Source of the DNA: Drechmeria coniospora
Lineage: Eukaryota; Ascomycota; Sordariomycetes; Hypocreales; Ophiocordycipitaceae
NCBI RefSeq assembly: GCF_001625195.1
Contig: NC_054391.1
Span: 6,521,157 to 6,585,156, forward strand
DNA length: 64,000 nt
Direction: 5' to 3'
Below, piece after piece: positions 25,736 to 36,960 of the stretch (within the stretch, counting starts at the first letter, position 1; every line of letters starts with the position of its first letter). Under the pieces are notes generated by a model that was not told where the DNA came from, made no database searches, and saw only the letters and a list, made by a program, of their open reading frames with translations. A program made the position numbers and the translations under genes.

Positions 25736-28700
25736 GACGAGCCGCAATCAATCATGGAGACGGACAATGACAAATACGGACGATGGCGACGAGGCAGAAC
25801 AGATTAGCCGAACCAGCGCCTGCCCCATCATGGCGTCGGACGAGGAGGAAAAAGAGGCACCAGCGCGGCGGCGGGCGCCATGTCGGCGAGACAGCAGAGG
25901 AGAGCCAACGGACGGGTCGAGACGACGAGGTCAGCCAGCCAGGCCAGGCCGTGGCAGCGGCACTAGAGGACGAGGTCGGCGACGAGCGAATCAGGCGAGC
26001 GAATCAGCTGACCGCACCGTGGCCGGTATTGGCAAGTCCGGTAGCTGCCCGCCTCGACCATGGAGCTTTCCTCGTCCTCGCCTTGCTTTGCTCTCGCGCG
26101 TGCCCGCCGTCGTCTTCCTTTCTCCTCGTCTTCCTTCCCTTTCGTTCTGCACCCCACCAGCAGCCTTTTCTTGCTTTTCTTCGCCTCTCTCCCGCCCCGG
26201 GCGAACGATGCTCGAGCAGCCGCTACGGCGTGGTGCATGACGCAGCAGCCTCGGCAGCGGCAGCAGCCAGCAGCACTCGGGGGCATTCCTCATCGGCTGG
26301 TCCGACGCGCGCTTCCGAGACGGACGGAGTCGACGAGCAGGGCGGGCGGGGTCTCGTGCCCGTTGCTCGTGCAGCGTCGAAGCCGACGACGGGCAGGCGA
26401 ATGAATGCGTGGTGCCCGTCGAGGCCGCTATGCTCTCCCTGCTCCCCCCCTCCGCCGCGGCTGCCTGTCCCGCCTCGCCTGCTCTGCTTCCGTCGGCCGC
26501 GGCCGCCTGCGAGCTCCGTTTCGCCCGCCGCGGCGGTGACGACGGGAACGAATCGTGGTCGCGGCTCGAGGCACCAGGCACTCGTGCACCTCGCCGCCTT
26601 GATTCACGCACCCGACGACGAGCGGGCCCTTGGCGTTGGCCCCCCCCTACGGAAGCGGTGCCGGCTGACGCGCGAGTGGTCCGTGACGAGTCCGGCGCCT
26701 TGTTTCCGATGCCATGTGAGCTCGTCGGGGCCAGCTTGTTGGCTCGACGCGAGGAGTCATCGTCCAGGGGCGAGCCGGCGGCTTCCCTCGACGGCCGGCT
26801 CGACCGTGGACGCCGTCGGTTCCGCCGCCAAGCCAGCCGCCCTCCACTGTCGGACCCCCTCTCGGGGGCCATGATGAATGCATGCACTCGGGCGCACGTA
26901 GACGGCTGCGTAGGTGCACGCACGCACGCACTCGTCTGCGCCCGTCTACTCGCACGAGCCTCGACCGCATGCATGCGCAGGCACATGGGCGGCAGATGCC
27001 CGCATTCGAGCAGTCCTGCACGACCATGCGGTTGGTTCACGGGGCAGCACATGCCCGACACTCGAGCGCCCTGCCAAGTACATTCTGTACACCTGCCGCA
27101 CCGATACCCAGCCAGCCATGCGAGCACTTGTATTCTGCGGAGGTACGGAGTATTACCGACCTGCCTAGTACTTGTACGTCGGCTCCCCCACGCCGGTGCC
27201 GAGGTCATTCACTCACCACCCACTGCGTCCGCCTCGACCGCTCCGCTGCCCTGGTACGTACGTGCTGTCGTGCGCCACCGCTTGGCCGAGGTGCCGCGGC
27301 GGAGGTGGGCGGAGGTGGCAGCGCCCACGAGTACCGACCTAGTACCTGGGTGCACCTAGCACCGCAGTGCCAGGCACCACCGGCAGTGTTCATGCTCCCC
27401 GGTGGCCTGCAATGCCTGGGCACGCCTACTGTGCCTACTGCTCAGCGGTCTTGTCGTTGCGTGCCGCAGGCACTAGGGACCCCAGTGTCTGGTTAGCACT
27501 CCGCACCACTGCACCGAACAGGCAGCACCCCTCCGTAGAGGGATCTACCGACAGACATACTGGAGTTGTAGTACTATGGTATGCACCTTACGGGGTTCAC
27601 TGCACCTACATACTACTTACATGTAAGTACAGTCCAGTACCTAGTACTGATGGGAACCACCCGTCCGATGCGGTGCCGCGCGAACCCCAACACGAACCCG
27701 GCCTCGATACGGCCGGCCCCTCTCGCCCTTTCCCTCGCCCCGGGTCCGCCAGCTCGCTGCCTGGGCAAGGATGGGCTCATCGTTTTCCGACTTTGTCGAC
27801 GACATGGCCGAGTGCGGCAGCGCCAGAGCAAATGACGGGGGCGCCCAATGTGGGGTCGTAACCCTGTGCCGCCGATGGTGCACGTCGTGCGGCCTGGGAG
27901 CCTGCGGTGGCTTGGACGTTGTCACGCCAGCCGGTCATGACACCTGCGGTACTTGCCGCTATTGGGATGGCGGGTTGGAGTCTATCGACATGGCATTCAC
28001 CATGGCCCGTCGCCCACGCCTACCGTCCGCACAATCACGAGCGCCGGGACAGGTACGAGCATTGATGAATGGCAAGGAGCGAGTGGGCGGGACTGCGGCG
28101 GCGCATAGGAAGGACGGCCACTTTGTAGGTGTTGCTGTAATTACTACTTGGTAGGTACTGTACTGTACTGCACTGTGCTGTACTGCACTGTACTCCGTAG
28201 TATTACTTGGACTGACTTAGTACGGAGTGCATGTCCAAGTCCTTGCACCAGCGACACCACCCGCCAAATACTCCGTACCTACCTAGTAGTTACACACAAA
28301 TTACTAGGTACCTGGATAATACCTAATAGTAGGCACCTACATACCTAGTACAGCAAGTACAGCAAGTACAGCACGTACAGCACTAACTCGTACCAATACT
28401 GCTTGTGGGTACCTCGATAGGTGGGTGGCATAGGCACACCTGGTACTGGTACGTGCTGCTGCCGCTGCCGTCCTGCGGTGCCTCGGACGGCCGCGGCCGA
28501 TCTGCTGCTGCCCGTCGCGCCGTCCTCCCTCCTGCACCAGCCCGAACCAGCACCGCCAGGCCCGGCCATGCGCCTCCGCCGCCGTGCTTGGGCGCCGTCG
28601 GCCTGTTGGGCTCGCCGCATGGCCGCAACTGTCCTGCCGGAGCGCGAGCGCGGGAAGCGTCGGCGCCTGCGTGAGGGTGTCGTCGTCGCCTTGGTGCCTT

Positions 28701-29196
28701 CTCCTGCTGCCGACGGCGAGTGTTGCCTCCGACGAAGGTGCGGCCGGCCAATCGAGTCGCCGTGTCCACGACCGACGACTTGCACATCACACGCGCAGCC
28801 TCCGCGTCAAGGAATGCACTCTCGTCGAGCCCGTGCTGTCGCTCTCGTACCCTGTCGCCTCCCCTTCGAGCGCTGCTGGCCCGCGCCGGACGGAGCCATC
28901 GGCGCTCCCATGGGTCCCATGGGGCACCAAGCCGGCACCTCCCCACTGACCTCCGCCGCGCTGGCATCCTCCGTGCTCTCCTCCGTACCAGCAGCGAGTA
29001 AGTACGTACATGCAAGTACTTGCGTGTACCAGTACAAGTAATACGTATCAAGTAGACCCGTGATGGGATACCCTCCTTTGCCATCGGAGATACATGACGG
29101 GAACAGGCAGCCGTCGTCGCTCGCAGCTCGCCTACGAGGCATTCTTCAACGTCATCTGCTCCCGATTCCGTGCCGTGCCATGCTACTCCTATTCCC

Positions 29197-29312
29197 TGCA
29201 GTGCCTCTCTACTCCTACTCTGTGCAGTGCCTCTCTACTCCTCCGCCGTGCATGCCTCTCTACTCCTCCGCCGTGCATGCCTCTCTGCTCCTACTCCGTG
29301 CGGTGCCTCTCC
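29197..29312. repeat. 26-base tandem repeat, four copies
   Basis: The unit is close to TGCAGTGCCTCTCTACTCCT followed by CCGCCG. The second and third copies are nearly identical; the outer ones have ACTCTG or ACTCCG instead of CCGCCG. Confidence 0.75.
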
Positions 29313-29487
29313 TTGCTGCAGCCGCCTTGCCCCCGTCCAAACCTATCGCCTCGCCAATGGCACCCTTGCGGGCATGCATCGCGAACCCATTGCATTCACG
29401 CGAGTGAGACAGGAAAAGACAGGGAGGCGCCTCGGGCCTGTGACCGATGCCTGACTCGGTAGGACCGACCCTGCTCCCCATCGAGCG

Positions 29488-29552
29488 CGCGTTCGGCCTT
29501 TGCGTTCGGCCTTTGCATTCGGCCGTCGCCTTCGGCCTGCGCGTTCGGCCAT
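29488..29552. repeat. Short GTTCGGCCTTTGC tandem repeat
   Basis: About five imperfect copies of a 12-13 base unit, GTTCGGCCTTTGC with variants ATTCGGCCGTCGC and CTTCGGCCTGCGC. It lies in non-coding DNA. Confidence 0.7.
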
Positions 29553-29954
29553 CCCTCCACGTCGCTCCCTGCACTCTGACCAGTTCGAATGCTCGTCCTG
29601 CACCGTGCAGACACGAGCATGACTGTGCACGTTCGGATACGGGTGGCACATATGTGGCACTCGATGTGTCGAAAGGGAAACCAACAGCACAAGGCCATCC
29701 GTCGTAGCTGGAAGCATGAGTCGCATCCCGCCGCCTGCCCTCCTCGGTGCCGGTTCTGTTGTGCTGGCATCGTGCTGGTTCTCGGATCCGTACGTGCGTG
29801 CAGCACTCGACCGCGCATCTGAATACTACCATTGCATCATAGTACCTCCCATGCAGCAGACAATTCCGAGGTAACGAGCTGCATGCGCCGAGGGTAGAAG
29901 TAAGCACGTCGCCCACATGACATTCGATCCGTCCGTCCGCCTGTCCATCCACCT

Positions 29955-30058
29955 GCTTGCCTGTTTGCCGGCCTGCCTGTTTGCCAGCCTGCCTACTTGC
30001 CAGCCTGCCTGCCTGCCTGCCCGATTGTCTGCCTGCCCGCTTGCCTGCCTGCCCGATC
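29955..30058. repeat. (CTGC)n tract next to the APC2 3' end
   Basis: Imperfect TGCC/CTGC tetramers with interspersed TTGC and CCGATT run to within about 125 bases of the APC2 stop codon. The same tetramer family forms the CAGG tract inside the zinc-finger gene near 35950. Confidence 0.75.
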
Positions 30059-30180
30059 TCGGCTTGCTCGCGAGCGTTCCATCCTCAGTCCCTTGCTCTC
30101 CCGCCGCGAGTCCCGTTCTGGCAAGCACAGGCGGCATCGCACCCCCCTCCCCTCGGCCGCTCCGTCGCCTCCTCGTCCCG

Positions 30181-32808
30181 TCATTTCTTCGCCAGCCTGT
30201 ACTTGCCGCCTGCGAGCTCCAGCTCCCCGTCGGCCACCTTCTCGCCGAGAAACTCCTGCAGCTCCTCGTTGCTCCAGGGGCAGCCGTCGGCGATGAGCAT
30301 CTTCATCATCATGGCAATCTGCCCGAGCGGCATCGCCGGGCTCGAGTTGGTCAGCATGCCGACGATGAACTGCCAGTAGATGGTGCGCCGCTCGCTCTCC
30401 CGGGCGTCCACGTTCTTCGACTTCCGCGGCGATGCGCTTGCCTCGTCGTCCTCGGCGCGCGAGGCCACGCCGCCCGCGGCGCCCGCGGCGAGCCCGCCGT
30501 CGGCCTCGAGGCTCTCGAGCACGGCGTACGTCCGCCGTCCCACGCTTTGCAGCACGCGCTTCGACTGCCAAAAGGTCAGGCCGAGCGCCAGCAGGTCCTC
30601 GTCCATCCGGAGCTCCTCCCACAGCTCGTCAAAGGTGCGCCGCCGCGGCGACGACGCCGTGCCCGTGCCCGTGCCCGAGCCGTCGTCCTGGAAGGCGTGG
30701 ATGATGGATGCCTCGTACGTCTTGCACTCGAGCTCGACCGAGCGGTCCGCGAGCTCGAGCCGGATCGTCGCCGAGCCGAGGAGGTCCAGCCAGCTGAGCT
30801 TCCGCGACGTCTTGAGCTGGCCGAATCCGTGCTCGTACCGGCTCTGCATCTCCGCCACCGGCCGAGGAACCCGAAAGCCTTCCCGCGGCAGGCTGGGCCA
30901 GAAGAGTCGGGACAGGATCTTGGTGTGGTGGGCCGGCATCGCGCCCGGCGCTTCGTCGTCGACGCGCAGGCTCTTGCGGAGGGTGGCGTCGACGCGTCTC
31001 GAGTCGTAAATGTCCTTGATCATGACGTCGCAGTTCTGCAGCGCGTGCTCCCCGAACCGCTTCTTGAGCAGGCCGAGAACCTTGATCTCCTGCTGGAAGC
31101 TCGCCTGCTTCGACAGCAGCCGCTCGGCGATGATGAGCTGGAACTCCTTGATGAAGATGTCCTGCGAACCGAGCGCGCCGATGAGGGTGCCGATGACGTC
31201 CTCGTTCTTGGGCCGCTTGTAGTTGACGCCCGCGTCCACGGGGTCGGGCTCCCACGTCATGTCGTTCCAATCGAGCTCGTCGTCGTCGCCGTGGCTGCGC
31301 TGCGGCTGCGTCGCGTCGTTGAGTATCGCCGCCAGCTCGACCAGCGTCCGCCCCCCTCCGTCGCCGCCGCCGCCGCCGCCGGGGTGGGCGAGGAGGCCGG
31401 TGACGACGATGCGGATGGCATCGTCCCTCTGGCACAGGTACAGCTGGAGCGCGTGCACGACGCGGTCCAGCAGCACCTTGGACGCGTCCAAGGCGTGAAA
31501 CGTCCGGATCATGGACATGTACGTCTGCAGAATCTCCAGCGTCGAGCGGCCCGGGTGCAGCAGCCGCTTCTGGAGCGCCGCCGAGAAGGTGTCGGTCAGC
31601 TGAAGGCGGCGCTGCGGCGTGCCGACGGCCGAGCGGAGGTCGTCGAGGCCGCCCCGGCTCTCGGGCCAGTGAAGGACAATGTCGAGGAGTTCCTGGATCC
31701 GCAGCGTCGCCAGCCTGCCGACGGCCACGTCCCTCCATCGCTCGACGTCGTCCCGGGAGACGGATCCGCCGAGGCGGGCAAAGGCCTCGGCCGCCACGCC
31801 CCCGTAGTCCTTCTCGATCCAGTCGCGTAGGTGGTCCATGCAAGCCGGCGTGCCGTGACTTCCTTCGTCGCCAGAGGCCGCGGCATCCGACGCGGCCCAG
31901 ACACCTGCGTACGTGTTGCGGATGAACTCCCGCATGCACCGGTCCATGACCTCGGCAAGCAGAACCTGAAACCTCTCGCCCGTCAGGCCAACGGCCTGCA
32001 GAGACTCGAGCATGCTCAGGAGCTCTCGGCGAGCTGCGGAAACGCGGCCGGCATCCGCCCTTGCCGGTGAGAGGGAGCCGGGGCCGGCCGAGGCGGGCTT
32101 TCGCCCGTGCGTGTGCAGCACGACACCGAGCAGACGGTGGATGACGGTCCGCAAGGCGTCGGCCAGGCCGTCGGCCCATGAGTTTCCGATCACGGCATCG
32201 AGGTCGCGCCTGAAGGTGGCGACGGCGGCGGCCCGGTCGGCCTCGGGCTGGATGCCTCGCGTGATGAGCTCGAGCCCGTAGAGATACTGGCGGTGGGCGG
32301 CCTCGAGCGTCCGAACGCTACTCAGGAGAACCTCGGCAGGCTCTCCCTCGGCGGCGCAGGCGGCCAGCAAAGGCAGGACGTGGTGGACAAAGTGCTGGCG
32401 CACCTGCTGCGTGTGCCAGACCAGGACGTCTTCCCTCCGTGTCGCTCGGGGTACGGTGGCGTCGGGATGCAGGAGGACGGACAAGGCGTCGCGGAAGCCG
32501 TCGTCGAGATGCTGCGATTCGGGCGCCGGGGCGCCGAACGAGTCCTCGACGGTCACCGAGGTCGGGAGCTGGATGCGGGAGGTGACGGCGTGCCAGGCGC
32601 GATCCCAGCGCACCTGGTCGTCGAGGGACGGCGGGGCGGAATGTGCATCATGGCGTGCCGTCGAGGCTACCGAGGGACCGCCCGTTGGACCGCCAAAGGG
32701 CTCGCCATGGCTCGCCGGTGCCAGCAGAGGCGTCGGTTGCGAGACGTCAATCTGGAAGACGGAACGGAAGACCTTGTTCCTGCGGGCGCGTATCCCCGTC
32801 GCCGTCAT
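30181..32808 (-). CDS. APC2: Anaphase-promoting complex subunit 2 (cullin-type scaffold)
   Basis: A single exon encodes 875 residues, close to the 820-850 usual for APC2. I chose the first in-frame ATG (32808, MTATGIRARRNKVFRSVFQI); the frame is open upstream to 32988 without another ATG. The N-terminal two thirds is a cullin-like helical region. The cullin homology core lies at about 500-740, with EFQLIIAERLLSKQASFQQE and FGEHALQNCDVMIKDIYDSR near 545-600. The last 70 residues form the APC2-type winged-helix domain (RTIYWQFIVGMLTNSS .. GGKYRLAKK). APC2 binds the RING subunit APC11 to form the catalytic core of the APC/C, the nuclear E3 ligase that ubiquitinates securin and cyclins. A Gly-rich loop (PGGGGGGDGGG) and a Gly-Thr run are low-complexity insertions. 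The gene appears intact. Neighbours give no functional link. Confidence 0.95.
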   Translation of the reverse strand: MTATGIRARRNKVFRSVFQIDVSQPTPLLAPASHGEPFGGPTGGPSVASTARHDAHSAPPSLDDQVRWDRAWHAVTSRIQLPTSVTVEDSFGAPAPESQHLDDGFRDALSVLLHPDATVPRATRREDVLVWHTQQVRQHFVHHVLPLLAACAAEGEPAEVLLSSVRTLEAAHRQYLYGLELITRGIQPEADRAAAVATFRRDLDAVIGNSWADGLADALRTVIHRLLGVVLHTHGRKPASAGPGSLSPARADAGRVSAARRELLSMLESLQAVGLTGERFQVLLAEVMDRCMREFIRNTYAGVWAASDAAASGDEGSHGTPACMDHLRDWIEKDYGGVAAEAFARLGGSVSRDDVERWRDVAVGRLATLRIQELLDIVLHWPESRGGLDDLRSAVGTPQRRLQLTDTFSAALQKRLLHPGRSTLEILQTYMSMIRTFHALDASKVLLDRVVHALQLYLCQRDDAIRIVVTGLLAHPGGGGGGDGGGRTLVELAAILNDATQPQRSHGDDDELDWNDMTWEPDPVDAGVNYKRPKNEDVIGTLIGALGSQDIFIKEFQLIIAERLLSKQASFQQEIKVLGLLKKRFGEHALQNCDVMIKDIYDSRRVDATLRKSLRVDDEAPGAMPAHHTKILSRLFWPSLPREGFRVPRPVAEMQSRYEHGFGQLKTSRKLSWLDLLGSATIRLELADRSVELECKTYEASIIHAFQDDGSGTGTGTASSPRRRTFDELWEELRMDEDLLALGLTFWQSKRVLQSVGRRTYAVLESLEADGGLAAGAAGGVASRAEDDEASASPRKSKNVDARESERRTIYWQFIVGMLTNSSPAMPLGQIAMMMKMLIADGCPWSNEELQEFLGEKVADGELELAGGKYRLAKK

Positions 32809-34932
32809 CGTACTTGCTGCCACCGTGGCATCCCTCCTCGTCGAACCGTTCGATGGTGATGGCGTCGACGGAAGCAAAGGGCGAGGAGGGCGGGCGATGG
32901 CGATGTGTTGCGAGCTGCTTTCTCGCTTCACTGCTGCTTCGTTGTTTTGGCCGCCTATCGTATCGCCTCTCGGGAGCAGCAACGTCAACGGGGCAGCAGG
33001 AGCTAGAAGCAGGGTTATGCTTCGGCAGAGGGAAATGTACCTGTACCTGCGAGTGGTTACAAACCGCCATGCGGAGCACTGGTGCAGCTGCTGTGTGGTC
33101 TCTCAGGCATGTACATGTACTTTGTGAGGGCCAATATCCTAACAATCACGGAGAAAGTGCTCCGTGCTTGTACGAGGAAGGTAGCAAGCAAGTAATTATC
33201 GATTGGTAAGTACCTGCCGAATGCGCAAGTGACCTTCAGCGCGCTTCGCGACACGCGCCTATCGCTTGGGGACCCGAATTGGATGAATGACGCCACCGAA
33301 CGGCGGCTGGAAGAATAGGCAAGACACGGCGAAAATCATGGCAAGCCAGCATGCAAGCCAGCATAGCAAGCCAACAGGGCCATCACAAAATCGCCAGACT
33401 CGACCGACAAACCCAAATCTACCCAGTCGCGCCGTCACATACCATGCATCCACATCATACGCCGCATCTACTACGTACTTCGTTCCCCTACGGAGGTGTT
33501 CGGCATTGAACCTTGTCCCCGACTTCCACTGCCGTCCCTGGCTCTGCGTACGTTCATACCGCACATGGCTGCTGTCCGGCGAGGCATACTCCCAGGGTCT
33601 TTGGCGGAATAGGCCATATGAATGAAAGAGTTGCCTGCCTCTCTCTCCCGCTTCCCCCTGTCCTCGAGGATTGCTCGCTCAGCGCCAGGCGAAAGCATCA
33701 GCGGAATCTCCTCGTTCCCGAACCCCGTCTCGCCGTCCGCAGAGACGGGAAAATGGACAGCAAATACTGGCCGTGAGTCCATGGAGGTACGTGTACGGAG
33801 CAGCCGGCGTGGAAATACGGCCGCTGTTGTCCAATCAGTCTTCCGTTCAGCACAATGCACCGCCAACCGTCAGCTGCGTCACCAACACCACCCCTTGTCG
33901 ATCGCCCCGGCGTCATCTGCTACCCTTCCGCCACCCAAGACTCGAAACCTCGCTGCGTTCTCGAATCTGCTCCACACGCCGTGCATGAGAACCTGTCCGT
34001 TCGCATACGTGCGAGTTGCACACACGCCGCGAGAGACTTGAGCCCCGCCTCTACCCCTTTTCTCACCAGAGTTTGTCCGTCCCCCGCCTGGTGAGACCTC
34101 GACGCTCCTAGTCAGCTGTGTCCCGCGGCCGCGCACTTGCATGCGCCGGATGACTGCTGCTGGTTGGACCTCGCAAGGAGAAAAGGAGCAGCGGCGGAAA
34201 GAATGAGTGCGGCACGACCACGGGCAAACTAGGGTAATCTAGAGTGGCCGTTGTGTGCAGCTGTGTGCAGCTGTGTGCGTTGTGTGCAGTTGTGTGGTGT
34301 ATGCAACGTAGGCACGTACATACCTGCATGTATACAGCAAGTAATACTCCGCACATGCATGCCTGTCATCACGACGGCTACGACTCGTCCATCCTCTCTC
34401 GTCGTCACAGCTACAATTTACTTGGCAGTTCATTCTGTTGACTGCGGCGTTGGGCACGGAAGCGGTCCAGGTTTCGGGCCTACCGCCATGCTCCGGCAAA
34501 GGGAGATGATGTGTCGGCTGATGGCTCGCAACCACCTCCGGCTTGGGTTCCATCCAAGAATCAAACATGCATGCTCCTTAGGATTCACGGGTCGGCCAAG
34601 AAAAAGCAAAGAAAAAGGGTTTGAAAAGAAAATCTATCAATGTTCATCTCGTCGTGCTTGCTATCAAACATGAAAACTCGCTTTCCAGAAAACGGACTGG
34701 CCCGTCTCCTCTCCACCCGCGCTCTCTTCGTATCCATGATGCTGCGCCATTGGGTAGACGAACCGAAAACTCCCATGATGGTAATTAGTGATACAGTTGC
34801 ACGCCTTTCCGGAAGCAACGTTGAAAGTAGAAAAATAAATGGAAGAAAAAAGGCCCGAGGCCACAGATCGAGGCGGCCCGGCTGCCAAGCGCCAAGCGCG
34901 TGCACATCCTTCGGCGGCGGACGATGCGGCTC
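32809..34932. other. Spacer: APC2 promoter side and 3' flank of the zinc-finger gene
   Basis: The first few hundred bases are APC2 leader and promoter, with no firm TATA box. A short GCAAGCCAGCAT repeat lies at 33340-33372 and a GTGTGCAGCT repeat at 34250-34300. Frames between 33280 and 34600 on both strands carry no recognisable domain. I see no gene. Confidence 0.55.
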
Positions 34933-35933
34933 TCACGTCTTCTTTCGCTGCTTGCACTTGTCGTGCAGCAAATGGCCGTTACGGGCCGTCGTCCTCGTGA
35001 ACTCGGCACCGCAGTTGGGGCAGGATGCCTTGGTCGCCTGCCCCGACTTCTCGCGCTGGTGTCGCAGCAGGTTGCTAAAGGTGGAGAATTGCCGCCCGTT
35101 GCACCCATGCTCCCAGCATCGAGGCTTCGGTCTGGTGTGCACAACCCGAACATGGCTGCGCTCGTGCGCCGCCGGGTTCGTCGGAGGAGCGACGGTGGGC
35201 AGCTGGTACATCATGCCCGTGTCCGGGCTAATGGGCAGCGAATGCGGTCGAGTGCTGATCCGGGCCATGTCAGAAAACGAAGAGAGACGAGGTCGGCGGA
35301 TGGGGCGGGTGCTTGCTCACCTGTAGTCGCCGTGGGACCCCGCAAAGGTGGGCGAGTAGTCCATCGAAACGCCGTAGCTGTGCGGCCTGGCGGATGAGAG
35401 AGTTAGCCAGGCTTGCTTCGCGGCGGCGAGCGGAGGCGACGCGTCGCTTCGCTTTCGTGGCAACTCACATCGGCTGTTGGTAGGGAGAGGCAAACATCTG
35501 GCTACCCTGGGACTGCGAGTGGAGGGTCGGGCTGTAGGACGGCAGGTAGGACTGGGCGTGCAAATCCGTGGTGACCAACGAGGGCATCGAGGCCGGCCCG
35601 GTCGTGTAGACTCCGAGGCCCAAGCCGTTTGTCACCTCACCCATGGCCATGGGCGGGGATGTTGTGTAGGAGCCGCTGCTGGCGTGGTGATATCGTGCCG
35701 ACAGTTTCGAGTCGCGCCGAGCCCGGTCGCTGTGCCATTTCATCTCTTGCAGCTCGGGCGTCAGCGTGGCGCGGGACGGGCTCGACGACAGAGACTTGGT
35801 TTCGCTCGGCGGCGTCATGCTGGGCTCGGATCCGCTCATGATGGAGTTGATGTCGGTGCCGAGAACGCTGCTGGTGGTCGAGCTGGAATCAAGATGGACT
35901 GCCGCGCGAGAAATGTCAGCCGACGAGAATCAA

Positions 35934-35972
<39 letters not shown>

Positions 35973-36126
35973 CCTCGAGGTTGGTTGGACGGGTGACGTA
36001 CGGGACCAGGAAAAGGCCGACCTGGGACCCACGCTAAAGGTAGGGTCGAACTGCAAAGCGACGGCACTGCGACGACGGCGTCAGTTTCGAGAGCAAGCCG
36101 AGCGAGGCCGACGGCACCAACCTCAT
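34933..36126 (-). CDS. C2H2/C2HC-type zinc finger protein, putative transcription factor
   Basis: Five exons: 36126-36122, 36066-36002, 35898-35469, 35386-35321 and 35254-34933, total 295 residues. The joins give the N-terminus [20 protein letters not shown], then [14 protein letters not shown], then [18 protein letters not shown]. The first coding exon is only five bases (ATGAG) and its donor GTTGGT is weak; the other three donors are GTACGT, GTGAGT and GTGAGC. The middle is Ser/Pro/Tyr-rich and probably disordered, as in activation regions. Finger 1 begins C235-x4-C240-x13-H254 and lacks a clear last ligand. Finger 2 is C267-x2-C270-x12-H283-x5-C289. The protein ends a few residues later in a basic tail. 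A nuclear DNA-binding role is inferred. Intron 2 contains a CAGG microsatellite. No target can be inferred from neighbours. Confidence 0.83.
35935..35973. repeat. (CAGG)n microsatellite inside intron 2 of the zinc-finger gene
   Basis: About nine perfect tetramers sit in the 103-base intron 35899-36001. They begin about 36 bases upstream of the acceptor, on the 5' side of the CTGAC branch-point candidate. Read on the coding strand it is a CCTG tract. Confidence 0.9.
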
Positions 36127-36960
36127 GTTTGCCGTCGGTCTGGTCGCCGAAAGGGTCGACTCGGTGATGGGATGAGCTCTCGGCAACTCCTCTCTCGAAA
36201 AGGCCGGGTCCAGATCAACGCGCCCGTCGACTGGCTGGTTCCCCAACGGCCTATCGGCAGATCGATCGCTGGCGCTGGCTCTGGAGGCAGGACGGGCAGG
36301 CCAAGGACGGCCGGACCTGGGAGGAGACGGAACGGGGGGTGGATAGGTAAGCGAGCTCTGCTGACGGCTGGCAGCAAGCAAGGATCCGTTGGTGGCGGAG
36401 ACAACTGTATCAGATTTGATTTGGATCGAAGCTGAGAAGATGTTGTCGTCGTTTGCCGTCCAATGCGTGAGGGCCACGATAGCCAACGACGGTCCTATCA
36501 GCGTGTGAGCGACGTTTCCAGCCTCCGGCGCGCGGGAGAAAAAAAACTCTCGACACGAGTGAGAGTGGCGCGTTCGGGACAAGGGGAAAGAAATGGCAAG
36601 GAACGTACGTACGTGATGAGGGAGAGATGAGATGACGACGGCGAGGGTTTGGGTTTGGTCACCAGGCGTCCGCGGTGTGGTTCTATGGCGGTGCCGTTCT
36701 GCGTGCGTGCCGACGGACAAACACGGGAGGTTATGCGTACGAGGTAGAGGATGGCAGGGGGGGGAAGAGTTGGAATATTCCGCGAGCAAGTCGATGGGGA
36801 GAAGAGGTGATGATGGCGTGAGTGGGTGGTGATCTGGCAGTCGCCGGCAACTTGAGGGGGATGATTTTGGGTGAAGGAGGTTCGAGACGAGTTTCTCTTC
36901 CAACAATTTCTCGAGAACCATTTCAAACAACATCTGTAGACAGGGCGAGAGACTTATACA
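36127..36960 (-). promoter_or_regulatory. Probable long 5' leader/promoter of the zinc-finger gene
   Basis: The minus strand is open for 300 codons here but has no recognisable domain. It carries a TATA-like TGTATAAG at about 36953-36960 and donor-like GTACGT words near 36610. This would fit a leader of several hundred bases, perhaps with its own intron, as is usual for fungal regulators. The evidence is weak. Confidence 0.3.

Larger units (their letters stand above)
23646..30180. other. 6.5 kb spacer between the RING gene and APC2, rich in tandem repeats
   Basis: No conserved gene was found. The segment holds several separate simple repeats, listed individually: a GGAGA pentamer array, a CAGTCCAG-like decamer patch, a GTACG/GCATG pentamer run, a 23-27 base minisatellite, a 26-base repeat, a GTTCGGCC repeat and a CTGC tract. 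Long open frames at 24175-25773, 25991-27208 (minus) and 26409-27359 (plus) come from GC-rich or repeat sequence with few stops and carry no domain. From about 27040 to 29050 GTAC-centred words reappear. Confidence 0.6.

Noticed and set aside
24175..25773. 532-codon minus-strand open frame (Leu-Ser-Ser-Pro repeats)
   Set aside because: The translation simply follows the GGAGA and 23-27 base repeat arrays. No non-repetitive domain is present, and similar repeats appear in all frames.
25991..27359. Overlapping 405-codon (minus) and 316-codon (plus) open frames
   Set aside because: Both are rich in Arg, Ala and Ser, without domain or splice support, as expected in GC-rich DNA with few stop codons.
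32809..32988. 60-residue N-terminal extension of APC2
   Set aside because: It would start at a TTG codon and has low-complexity sequence. The first ATG at 32808 begins the conserved RNKVFRSVF segment.
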